Shown here: piece after piece, positions 10,976 through 22,100 of the stretch
Numbering within the stretch: the first letter of the stretch is position 1
Layout of the letters: the number at the start of each line of letters is the position of its first letter
Assembly (NCBI GenBank): GCA_013397935.1
Contig: VZRN01001317.1
Span: forward strand, 2,703,461 to 2,767,460
From: Dasyornis broadbenti
Lineage: Eukaryota; Chordata; Aves; Passeriformes; Dasyornithidae
Reading direction: 5' to 3'
Length of the DNA: 64,000 bases
Translations under genes and position numbers: made by a program
The notes under the pieces: model-generated
What the model was told of the DNA's origin: nothing
Seen by the model: the letters and a program-made list of their open reading frames with translations, nothing else
The model's database searches: none

Positions 10976-12864
10976 CCTATTGCTCGTTTGCAAGTTTGTG
11001 AATCCTTTGAAATGGAAAAGGCCAGTGTCTCTGCAATCACTGCTGTAATTGTGCAAACCCTGCCAGTATCTGTTCTAGCTGCTGGTGTTATTTCAGTGAA
11101 TAATTACTGCTGTGCTACGGCCAAAACTTGTACCGGCATTTCCTGGATTAAAGGGTTTGTGCTGAATTTTAGATATCCATGTTCATATGGCTACATCTAA
11201 AGCAGTCATCACAGCTCCTGTCAGAGAGGGTAGAGTAGAAGTGGGCACTTCCAGGGATGTTTTATCTCGTCTAAAGATGGATTACTAAAGTAGTTCAGAA
11301 AAAAAAAAAAAAAAAAAAGTGTTTTAGAAGTGCGTTTTCTTTCCATTATCTAAAAAGGGAGACTATAATTAGATCAGACATAGGTGGTTACATCACAGAA
11401 GTCTAAAGTTAGGTGATACGAATCCCACGCTAAAATTTGGCGTCTGCAAATTTTTAGGTCTAATTTTAAGAAGTTCTTTTTATAAAGAATGCTTTGAAGT
11501 GGACTGGACCACAGACACCTATATAGCTTTTAAATTTAGCTAGGAATAGCCAACAGATTTGATTCCTCAGCCTGGCTCTTGCCCATACAAGGAGTTTTCA
11601 GCAGCCATGAAAAAACGAAAAGTACTTTTTTTGGTGCCTATTAATTTAAGCAGTTAACTAGAAAACAAGGATTTAAAAATAAAACCAAGATATGTTATCT
11701 GCATTAAGGAAAGAAATCCGAAATCTGACATTATTTCAGTGCCTGTATGGATACGAAGGTCTCCTACTGATCATAGCCTTACGATGTGGTTAATCCTTTG
11801 GTGTTCAGGTGTGGAGAACCTCTTCATGTTAATAAAAACATCAAAGAAAAAAATACCTCTGATTGGCAGGAATATCACATCATTAAGATATTTGTAGAGG
11901 CTTTCAAAATTCACTCTCCTGCATGGCTCTGTTCCAAGCTCTATATTTTTTTCTGTCTCCCACAATGTCCTGGCTCTACTGAAATCTCTGAGTCTCAACC
12001 AGTGAGGCTCTTATCTGACTGAAGTGGTTCAAAAGCACTAAAGGCTGGTGTCCCAATTTGAGTTATTCCTAACAGGAGGCTCAAGAGGAGACAGTAGTTG
12101 TTGTCTTTCCAGATCAGCCAGTGCCAATTTGTGAGATACTTCAAGAAAACAAGTCCCTCCCAAACAGACCCCGTGATAGTTCTAGAAACTGGGCATTTTG
12201 AGGTACAGAAGTTATTGCAGATAGTTTTAAGTTTCTCATGGTTTGTTAACTGGCATCTAACAAATGTGAAAAAAAAATCAGCTGAGAGTCTTTGATCTGT
12301 CTTACTCACCACAAAATTGAAGCACAGATTAAAGTTATATTCAATGTTTGCTCAAAGATCTAAAGATGAGCATCCTTTTGATTCTGAAAGTAAAATTAAT
12401 GCCTGAGAAAACCGCAGCCTGACCTTTAGGTGTTTCCTCCATTATTGACCCTGTCAAGTGAGGCTTAGCAGAGAGTAAACTTGATGATGAAGAAAATTTC
12501 CTTTTCAATATACAAACGATAATGTGTTAACTGCTCTTGGAGAAGGCATTGCTCCAGATGTGAGGGGCTGGTGTCCTCATAACAGAGCCATAAATGTGGA
12601 AGTTCGTGCATTGGACTTTGGTCTGACGGAAGTGGGATACCAGCACTCTCTTGCTGGAGAGTTACTAAGAGGCATTGGACACACTTCAGTTTTGGGCTTC
12701 AGTGTTATAAGAACGAGAAACTTTAGATTTTATTTAAGTAGAATGCAAGGTCACAGGTTATGTGTTTTAGCTTCAAAGAGCCTTTGGGTAACACATAGAA
12801 CAGGTGTCCACTCCTCTTTCTTCCAGATGAGACCGTAAAGGCAGGGCTAATAAATCGTATATTT
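10976..12864. other. Noncoding DNA, no gene recognised
   Basis: Contains a 20-base A-run (11299-11318). The 104-codon frame at 12524-12838, just before the CR1, resembles no protein I know and lacks supporting splice signals. The rest is closed in all frames over short distances. Confidence 0.62.
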
Positions 12865-13103
12865 CAGGGGAGGTTTAGATGCGCTATTAGGAAAAACGTC
12901 TTCATTGAAAGGATGGCCAAGCATCGGAAAAGGCTGCCTAGGGAAGTAGCGGTGTCACCATGCCTAGAAGCGTTCAAAAATGTGTAAATGTTGTGCTCAG
13001 GAACATGGCGTAGCGGTGGACTTGACAGTGTTAGGTTGATGGCTGGACTCGATGGTCTTAGAGACCTTTTCCAACCTTAATGATTCTATATTCTGTCATT
13101 CTG
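12865..13103 (+). mobile_element. CR1 LINE fragment, 3' end, 5'-truncated
   Basis: The sequence follows the avian CR1 3' untranslated end closely: 'caggggaggtttagat', 'aaaggctgcctagggaagta', 'gtcaccatgcctagaag', 'ggctggactcgatggtctta', 'gaccttttccaacct', and finally 'aatgattctat' with a decayed copy of the terminal ATTCTRTG octamer (to about 13103). CR1 elements end in this octamer array rather than poly-A and are usually 5'-truncated, as here. No reverse transcriptase or endonuclease coding part is present. Several CpG sites are retained (for example gcgtagcgg near 13009), which suggests a copy that is not extremely old. Confidence 0.93.
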
Positions 13104-15223
13104 AGTTACTTAAAACTGAGTTCCTCTCACCCCCATCTGACAGTAAAAAACTATTGTTATAGGAAGATGAAAAGTGCACCCATTTGAGGTTTGTTGATTG
13201 TTTTTTTTCTCCTGGTGGAAAATCTGAGCAACCCTGAGTATAAAAAAACTCTCCTGAAGATTAGTTTTGGGGATTTTAAGCACATTATCCTTTGTCTCTT
13301 AGGAGTGCTTCAGCTTCAGGACTTGTATCAACTTCCCTGTGATGGGGAGGGGGAATATCTTAAAGACTGCAAGAAATATATGAGATGTGTGAGAATGGAA
13401 GCCATTTAAATCCTGGCCCATTTTTACCATAGTGATATAATACGTAATTGACATTGTTCCGAGCTACCGAGCCGATTTTATGAGAAGTCTGTATTTTTAA
13501 TATTTCAGTTAAGGTTATATTTTTTTTGTTTGCACGCAAATATACCATAAAGTTGCTACAGATCTTGTTCATATATGATTATGAAATAGAGCATGGGAAC
13601 TGTTCAATTTTAAATAGTGGGTTTTATTAGAAACAGATTATTCATAGGTGTGCCTCAAAACTGCACTAGAGCAAGTTACTCAATTTTCCAGTTTATTTAC
13701 TCATAAAGTCTGAAGTGCTTAGCAAGAAATGAAGCAAAAATGTGGAAATACAGCACATTCTTCATTTTGACATATCTATGGCTTATGCTTTTCAAAACAT
13801 TAATCTTTTATCGATGTTTGAAAGGGGCTAGTGTTCATTAAATACACGATTTGGAGAAGTAGCTGTGGTTAATTAGGAAAATGTGACTTGTTTATGGATG
13901 CTAAAAAGCATTTGAATGTCCTACATATTAAAGATGCTGAGAAATTAATTGTTAACGTGAAATATCTTGTTATTTCTTGCGATTCAGAAGTTAAAACTGT
14001 AGTTCAAGAGTCTTAAATGTATTTGGACATGCAACTTCCACTGATCTCAGTAGGAACTTGTTTCCAACTAATTAATTTCTCGGAATTTGCCTTTCTCTCT
14101 ACTGATATTGCACACTGGGTCAGTGCCCAGAGTCCTAGCTCCTTCAGAGTAGCTTTCTTATCAGGATCAATTACTTATCAGTGATATATTATAAAGTTAC
14201 TCCAGATTATTCTTGGTGCTTTTTCTTTTCCTTGTGCTTTGTTTTTCCCTGATCTGACTTCATTTGCCCAGGGAGACACCCTACTTTGGAGATGATGGGA
14301 TGTGATAAGCACCAGAAACTGTGTAAATCAATGAATATTTCCTTGGCCTGATCAATCCCCAGCCCAGATGAGCAGCCTGTGGATGACAAAACCCGTGCTC
14401 TGGGCTGCACACCAGGATTACACACTGAAACTTTCCTTATTATTTCAGGGCTTGAATCCTAATGGGTCTGTTCCTTAGTCTGAAATCTCTGGTCTACATC
14501 CAAATTTCACAGTGTTGTGATATAAACAAGTCTTTTGCTGGATACCAGAGATACTTCTCTTCCCAGAGAATTACTTAGGAAATAATTGAATGTTTAGATG
14601 CTTCAATTCAGCCACGATTAATCTTTGTATGTCTTAAGAACCAACATTAGGCTGAAGTGTTGACTTCTTTCCTTGAAGTCAATACGAGTTTTGCTACAGA
14701 GAAAGATGAGAAGGGAATGGGGTCCTTGGAGAACTTACAAGGAGAAGGGTGAAAAAAAAAATGTAATATAGTGTCAAACTGAGATTAGTGCTGTGAAATC
14801 AAAGAAAAAATATCATGAGGCTAGGGAAAACAGGAAAGCCATGAAGTGTGCTCACTGACAACCACACAGTTTGTGTCATTTTGAGGAAAAAAAAGAAGTA
14901 AACCAAACAGAGTTCCACTGGGTAAGGAGAATGTTGGTTGACACAGAAAAACATCCTCCAGTGATTAAGTCATGTTGTATTTATAAAGGAATTTAGCCTT
15001 GTGGTAGTCTGATTATTTAAAACTGGAGTTATAGTAAGGGGAAAAACCTCAAGCTCAAGATCATTAACAGAATACAATGCCAGAATGTTTCAATTTCTTT
15101 TTTGTTCTTGGCAAAAATGGAGATGCCTGAAATTTTGAAGGGGAAAAAAAAATGGAGGAAAGAATTTTACATTGCACTGCAGACCATACTTAGAAGATCC
15201 AAACTGAACTGATTTAACAGCTA
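13104..15223. other. Noncoding DNA, no gene recognised
   Basis: AT-rich. Around 13420-13560 there is a stretch with scattered CpG (cgagctaccgagccg) inside otherwise AT-rich DNA, which might be a conserved noncoding block but cannot be judged without alignment. No exon or further repeat is recognised. Confidence 0.6.
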
Positions 15224-15741
15224 TGCTGGTTTTGGTTGGGGTAGAGTTAATTTTCTTCACAGTGGCTTGTATGGGGCCGTGTTTTGGATTTGTGCTGAAC
15301 ACAGCAACGATAATATAGTGATGTTTATGTCGTTGCTGAGCAGGGTTTACACAGAGCCAAGGCCTTTTCTGCTTTTGGTGCTGCCACACCGGCCAGGGGG
15401 CTGGGAGTGCAGGGAGGCTGGGAGGAGACCCAGCCAGGACAGGTGAAGGGGGGGTTGTTTGGGGCGATGACATTTGTATTCCCAGGCCACCATTCCATGT
15501 GCTGGGGCCCTGCTGTCCTGGGAATGGCTGAGCACCTGCCTGCCATGGGATGTGCTGAATTAATCCCTTGTTTTGCTCTGCTTGCATGTGTAGGCTTTTG
15601 CTTTCCCTATTAAATTGTCTTTATCTCAACCCACGAGTCTTCCAGCTTTTACCCTTCCAATTTTCTCCCCAGGCCTGCTGGTGAGGGAATGAGCAAGCAG
15701 CTGAGTGGTACTTGTGTGCTGGCTGGGGTTAAACCACAACA
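15224..15741 (+). mobile_element. Solo LTR of an avian endogenous retrovirus (well preserved)
   Basis: It begins tgctggttttggttgggg and ends gggttaaaccacaaca, giving the TG...CA termini of a retroviral LTR. Recognisable landmarks are 'agagttaattttcttcac', 'tatggggccgtgttttggat', 'gttgctgagcagggtttaca', 'cctgggaatggctgagcacc', 'cttgttttgctctgcttgc', the polyadenylation signal ATTAAA (15609-15614), 'tctttatctcaacccacgag' and 'gctggggttaaaccacaaca'. These agree with a common bird LTR family seen in passerines. No internal retroviral coding region adjoins it. A central part seems shortened relative to the usual family layout, because the TATA-bearing region before 'ttgtttgggg' is missing. The 165-codon minus-strand frame at 15090-15587 is antisense to the LTR and is not a gene. 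A target-site duplication is not obvious. Confidence 0.9.
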
Positions 15742-18700
15742 ATACCCAATCTGCCTTTGAAATACCATGTATGTAGCTTTTGAAATACAGGATTAGTTTG
15801 TATGTGCATGTAAAGATGGCAGGAAAGTGGTTTCTGACCCGTGTGTAATTTAAGCAGAAATTGTTTCTCCAGAAGGGCTTACTGCAAGTTTTGGGGAAGA
15901 AAACACTGCAAAAGTCCCTGAATATGCCCTTTTATGAAAGGAAACAGGAAGCAAAAATATGTAGGGAGCCAGGTCACCATTTTTCAATTACTGAAAACAT
16001 CCATCGTGGTATTAGGAAATAGATGGATATGTTCTCGGTGTTGTAACATTTCAGAGAAAACCCACAGTATGGTAAGAGCTCGAAGGCACTGATATTACTT
16101 GAGAGCAGAATGCTGAACTCTGCAAACAACAAAAATATGCTTGAATGTATTAAATATCATGAATGTAGTAATGTCTGATGACACTGGGAGGTTGCAAGCC
16201 TTTCTTTCTGGTCATTGAGAAGCAATGTGAAGAGGCAGTTTGAAGAATTAGTTTTATTCTTACTTTTGTGACTCGCAGCATTGTTTCACTTAATATGTTG
16301 AAACAGCAGGACTGTACTACCCCTTTCACTTTTCTCTTTTTACAAAATGAGAGCAATTAGTCTCAAATATGTTATGTTAGTACTGTTAACAGCATTTCAA
16401 AATTAGATTTTACTTGAATGATATCAAATGGAATGTAAGAGTACCTGCACTGTACAGCAGCCGCCTGAACCATCCACTTCCACCACTGAGACGCAGATTG
16501 ACGTTATTGAAGTTATTGTTATTTATATGATATTTATTTGTTAATTCTGACACTAATATTTGAAAAATTAAAAAAAAAAAAAGCCTCTGAAGAATACTAA
16601 ATATTTTCTGCTGTGTCTCCAACAGTCTGCTGAAGAGCCCACGTTTATGGCTTTGGCCACTGCTCCAGTCTGCAGAAAAGGTCTGGTGGCTCATTGGCCT
16701 CCTGTTGTCTTCTCCCTTTGAATCTGCTTAGAAATTGTGTTTCTTTCAGTGAGAGCCAGACAGATGCCAGACTTGGCTCTGAAGAGACTTGAGAATAGAG
16801 GAAAGACAGGATCTTTGTTCATCTCAGTTACCCAAAGCTGTTTCTTGCAGAAATTAGCACTATTCTCTTCCTACATTAGACACTTATCTGTCCATTAATG
16901 AAACTGAATTTATAGACTGTTGTGTTTACACTACTTCATGTTTAGCACAACAGTTCTATGATATAAGGAAAATTATCTCCTTTTTATACCTATGGAAACT
17001 CAGTCACAGGGAACAGTGTATGTTTTATGTAGCCAGGAGCGAAAATTTATTGCAAGTAAGATTTAGAGACTGTTCTTCTGCCCTTCAATGCATTTATGTC
17101 AGTGTTGTTAACTAAGCATTCAGGTGATTTTAGATACTACAGGCAACATCAGCCTTCCTGCTGATGGGGATGTTGCCTTGCAGTGGAAGAGGAATGTCTT
17201 ATGCAAGAAAAACAAAATAAATTAAAGGATTTACACTGGAATAATTGTTCACGGACCCGAACTTTCTAGATAAAAGCAACCTACACAGCACTAATACACA
17301 GTTTCTAATTTGCATTACTGCTGTGTCCCCTGAGTGGCTCTGGTTTGCTTTTACAATGAAGGGCTGGGAGAAATATATTTGTTCCCTTAACACCATGACA
17401 TGTGTTATCCACGATCCCAGTAGCAGGATATGGGAATGCACACAAGGGCCTTTCTGAGCTTGCTGATCCACGGACAGCGCTCCTGCTTTTCTCTTTCAAG
17501 GATATGTGCCTCTAGAAGAGCAAGAAGTAAAAAAAAAAAAAAATAGATAGATATATTTTGTAATAAAAACAGTCTGTGCAAAGCTCATCTTAAAGGTCAG
17601 AAAATGGAACACTTACCAGGAGGCACCTTTTATTGTAGTGCTTGGAGAGCAGCTGCTGGCACTGTAGCTTAACACTCCAGTGTTCGGTTTCTAAATGCTT
17701 ACGCCCGTGTTTTTACACACTAATTCCAGGATAGTCTAGGTTAGATGGTGACAAATTAACTCTAAATTCCTAAGGCAGCTCTGTCCCTTCCTCTTACTGC
17801 TAGCTGATCTTTACATCTCTTTCTGAATCAGCTGAAGCAGAACTCTGCTAAATCTTTTTACCTTATTTTCTTTGAATTACAAACATTTTATTTAAGAGCC
17901 ATTTTGGAAGCCTGCATTAAAGAGTTTTCTTTGAAAGTTTGGAAGAATATTGGCTCTTCTATATAATTCCGCTTCTCCTGCTGCTATTTCATTCTTCCAA
18001 AGGATTCCTACTGAGCATTGAATATTAAGGGTTCGGCTTAGAAAAGAGTTATGATATACTGCTTGAAAGTGACATATCAGACTTTCTTATTTTCCTTTGG
18101 CTTCTGAGTTCATCATGTGGACTGTGAAATCTCATTCATTTGGAAAAGCCAGAGTGAATAGAACAGTAACCAAGCAGGACGTGGAGAGGGGTCCTTTTTT
18201 TTCCTGTGCTGCTCCAGTGCCAGTGAGGTCTGTTCTCAGCTGGTGACAGCCACTGGGCTCGATGCTGTGTGAGCAGCCCAGAGACCTGCACTGGAAATCC
18301 GGACTTGACGTTTACGGCAGCAGCAAATAAAGAAACACAAGTAAACAGGCAGTACATGGAATTTGGAACAGCTACTGAGGGGAAAAGGGTGGGGGGTTCA
18401 ACCTGTGGCTTCTAGGTAGTTGTCCCCAATGTGAAAGAAACTATGCAAATGTTAGAAATAATAAAACAAAACAATAACAACAAAAAGAAACAACTCAGTC
18501 CACAATCTGTCATCAATAGCTGTTCAGTTACGCATTATCCCTGAAAACATCTTTTATCATTTTTCTTTTCTCAGAACACCTGTAGTATTTGGATTCTAGG
18601 ACAAAATGGTAAATTGCTTTGACTTGCAGACTGCTGGCAGGGCTTATTTATCTTCACTCTGAATGCAAGCTCTGCCACGTGTTCTGCATCCCCTCTCTTC

Positions 18701-18950
18701 CTGATCCCCTCTTTGTCTGATGCTCTTCCAAAACCCTATGTAGGTACTTCTCCAGATAAAATTTAGGCCTGAGAAATAATGGGAAGTATGCTCCAGAACA
18801 TATTTTCTTCACTTGTTTTTTAATATTTAGACCTTTGGGTTTAAGGATTCGGCAAAAGATTTCAATTTATTATGCGGTAGTGTGTCTGTGGTAAACAGTC
18901 TTCATCTTCTTGTTCATATTCCAAAGTCTTGACAAATGCTTCCATAAATT
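15742..18950. other. Noncoding DNA, no gene recognised
   Basis: AT-rich, with A-runs at about 16569-16581 and 17529-17543, the latter followed by a short tagatagatata run. The frames of 70-94 codons found here are the size expected by chance. Confidence 0.65.
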
Positions 18951-19048
18951 TGGGGTTGGTTTTGGTTTTTTTTTAATGTGTGTGTGTTGTTTTGTTTTTG
19001 TTGTTTTGTGGGCAGTTTTGGTTTGTTTATCATGGTTATTTTTGTTGT
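18951..19048 (+). repeat. GT/T-rich low-complexity tract
   Basis: Dominated by T with interspersed G (ggttggttttggttttttt, tgtgtgtgttgttttg, ttttggtttgttt). There is no coding frame. A similar T/G tract occurs at 34131-34242 before the first gap. Confidence 0.75.
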
Positions 19049-19065
19049 TAAATGTGTAAGTAAAA

Positions 19066-19125
19066 ATTCATAGAAGTATGAATTCTATTAATGAATTCTA
19101 TAATGAATTCTAATTCATAGAAGTA
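19066..19125 (+). repeat. Short AT-rich local duplication
   Basis: The 13-mer attcatagaagta occurs at 19066-19078 and again at 19113-19125. Between them taatgaattct is repeated in tandem. Because gaattc and aattcatt elements are partly self-complementary, the block can also fold into small hairpins. Confidence 0.8.
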
Positions 19126-22100
19126 ATTATTTTTTTTACAAAGTTTGTAGGAAAAAAATTAACGAAGTCATATCTAATTTCGTGAATAGTAATTTTCCTG
19201 TAGTAAACAGCTCTGGGAAGCCCAAGGATCTTGAACTACTTGTTGTGGGTTACTGAGGTCATTTAAGAAAGGATAAGAAGAGGTGGAGGAAACCTTATTG
19301 CTTTTCTAGATCTGCCAGGTCACATTGTGTGTCTTCTTTGGCATAATTAAACCTCAGCTCATCTCCACCTCTGCAGGTGTTTGGTAGAACAGAAAACCAC
19401 TCCACAGGTACAAGCAGGCAGTTTCACTATTTCTCCTGTTTTCATCCAGCAATATCTGCCCATTTTAGAAACACTGGTGCTCTGATCATGTTGTTTTGCA
19501 GCTTTCAGTGCCCACATCAAGAGACACACCAACAATTATGTTCCCCTACACAGATGTAATTTCCCCTGAACATGTTCCAGCCATTGCCTTTACTAAGACA
19601 GAGGGAGAAAATATGTGTTTCTGTGAAAAGCAGAATGACATGGCATACGTAATGAGGCTGCTGTGCAGGTGACTTTAATCTGGTGCTCTCTAGCGTCTGA
19701 CAGCTCGCCTTTGCAACAGGTTAATAATATTCAGAATTGCATATAAATCTTTCTGTAGAGGACTAAAATTCCCATGGCATGATTACCAGTCAAAAATATA
19801 TTCCCTGTTCCAGATAGCAAAAAAATCTTATTAGCAAGCATGGATTTTTTTTTTTTTTTTTAATAGATTACTGTATACTGACACACACATGCATTTTCGT
19901 TACCTGGCTTTTCTAAAGACAAGAGTTTAAATTACTGTCTTCTAGAGTAGAAAATGGAAACAACTTTTTTGGCAATTGTACATTTTTAGCCATCAGCTGG
20001 ATGCCTGTAAATCACAATGAACTGAGTTCTGCAGCTTTCTCCATTAATGGGTCCATGAATTCTTGTTTCATACAATTTCAGCCATCACATTCCATTTGGA
20101 ATAACGTGAAAACTAGGAGAATGGAACACATAAAACTGGTCAAGAACTTTCTGATCAAACCTTTTGTGTAAGCAGACAAATCAGACTTTGCTACCTTAAT
20201 GCTTGAGAAACGCACTTTGACAACAGCAACAAACAAAAAAAATGCAGTCAGTGTTCTGGTTCAACATTGCAGAACAAAGCAATTTTTCTGTTTTAATGGG
20301 AAAACCAAATTGGTTTTAATTTGTAAATATCAAATTAAATATATGAATTTAAAGAAAAATCAAAATATTTTTATTTCCCTGGAAACACTTCCAATCTTTT
20401 TCTCTATGGGGAATTTTAAGTTCAATTGTTAAAAGCTCTTCTGAAACACAGGAGTTCATTTCCTCCCAGCTGATGCTGCTCGTTCACAGAGGTGCACTGT
20501 CTTTTGGCGAATTCTGTTTGAGGTGAGCCTCTTGTACCCCTGGATGCCATGCCTTGCTGCTTTGCTTTTCTAGCAGGAACACTTCAGTCTGCTTATTTAA
20601 GTGTTATGCTGGTTGACTTTTAGCATCTTGAACCTTGTGGAGCCAGGACCAAGCTCAGCCCAGGCAGAGCAGGGCTGAGCTGAGCTCCAGGGAGAGCCGG
20701 TTCTGTGCCCCAAGCAGCAGCACTGGTGTCCCAGTCTGGCAGCATTGCCTGGGGCTGTGTCACTGCCGCTTACAGCCAGGGCAGACAAAGGTTCCCACTC
20801 TCCACACTCGGAGACAAAGCTGAACCTCAGTTTTGTAGCCAAAGATGCTGCAGGAAGTGGCAGGAGGTGTAAACCATTCTCAGTGAGGTGATCTGGGACC
20901 TATGTCTGTGCAGGGCTTCTTTTACAGAACAGTTTAGAGCTTTGGGTCTAAATAAGAAAACATCTTGTTTTGATCCCTGAAGGTGTCAGAATAAAGATCT
21001 TTGTGGCTGAGTGTCTTGTCTCTGGTGAAAGCTTTGAGGAGATGCCTCAGGAAGAGTGTCAGAACAGAGCTGGCATATGTCATCTCTTAATGCTTCTCAT
21101 TTCCAGCAATTTTGTGTCAACAGAGCTCCTGAGCCTGGTGTGGTTTCTGTTTATTCATCATCCATCAGTTCACCACCTACAAAGAAGGGGAACAGCTGCT
21201 ATTTGTTGTGTACTTCAATATTTGCTGGCTTTTCTTCCACCCTACGGCTCTGGGGGAAGGAGTGAATGATCAGTCCCACTTCCCCTTCTTCACGCTCATT
21301 GTGGGTTTGAGAGATTTCTGTCTCATCCCCTCCAGCCATCTCTTTGCAGACCAAGGAGCTTGTCACCGTGTAGGTGCAGTTACATCAGAGGCTGTGCTGG
21401 AACGTGGTGGATAAACACAGTGCCTTTACAGTCATGGAACAAAATCAAATTACATTCATTCTAACAAATGGCAATGTGCATTGGGATGACAGCTACTTGT
21501 CTTCAGGAATGAAACATGCAAGTTCTGGAGGTAAAATTGTTCAAATATGCATTGAAATTACAGATGTGGCAGCCTAATGGTACTCTTAGCATTCTGCTAG
21601 ATGCGGGTATTTTACACAAATATAGTCATCTTAAGCTGTGTCAGTGAGGAAAGCTGTTGGAATTGCTTATATTCATAGGGGGGAAATATAAAGTAATCTG
21701 TGTTTTTTTAAATCGTCTCTAGGATCTTCTGAGTGCCTTCTTTGCTCCACAGTGCAGGAAAATGGTGTCTGCTCAGATGCTGCTAAACTGAAAGAACTTC
21801 CTCATCTCTCAGGTGTGTTCTCCGTCTTTGATGTCTTTGCTCAAAGCTCTTCTCTTAGGCTCTTTTTATTATGAGACAGTCTCAATTTTCATTAAAACAA
21901 AACCAAAACCCTACAGCCTTCTTGATGGCAGAGGGAAGCTGTAAATATGCAGAGAGTATTTCAAAATGTTTAAAATAAAAGACTGATGAAAAGCCCAGTT
22001 AAAGCAAATATCATGACTTCTTGAGTCCTGGCCTAACAAATTTTGGAACAGGTAGCAATTTTTCAGAAGTCCTGTGTAAATTTAAGATACTGCAGTGAAT

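Noticed and set aside
15090..15587. 165-codon minus-strand frame
   Set aside because: It lies antisense to the LTR, in its GC-rich middle, and matches no retroviral gene.
3180..15741. The two LTRs as the ends of one provirus
   Set aside because: They differ too much from each other, and the 11.5 kb between them holds no retroviral coding sequence; it carries unrelated DNA and a CR1.
20600..20840. GC-rich block considered as a third LTR because it contains 'atgctggttga'
   Set aside because: Only the first few bases resemble the LTR start; the rest follows none of the landmarks.
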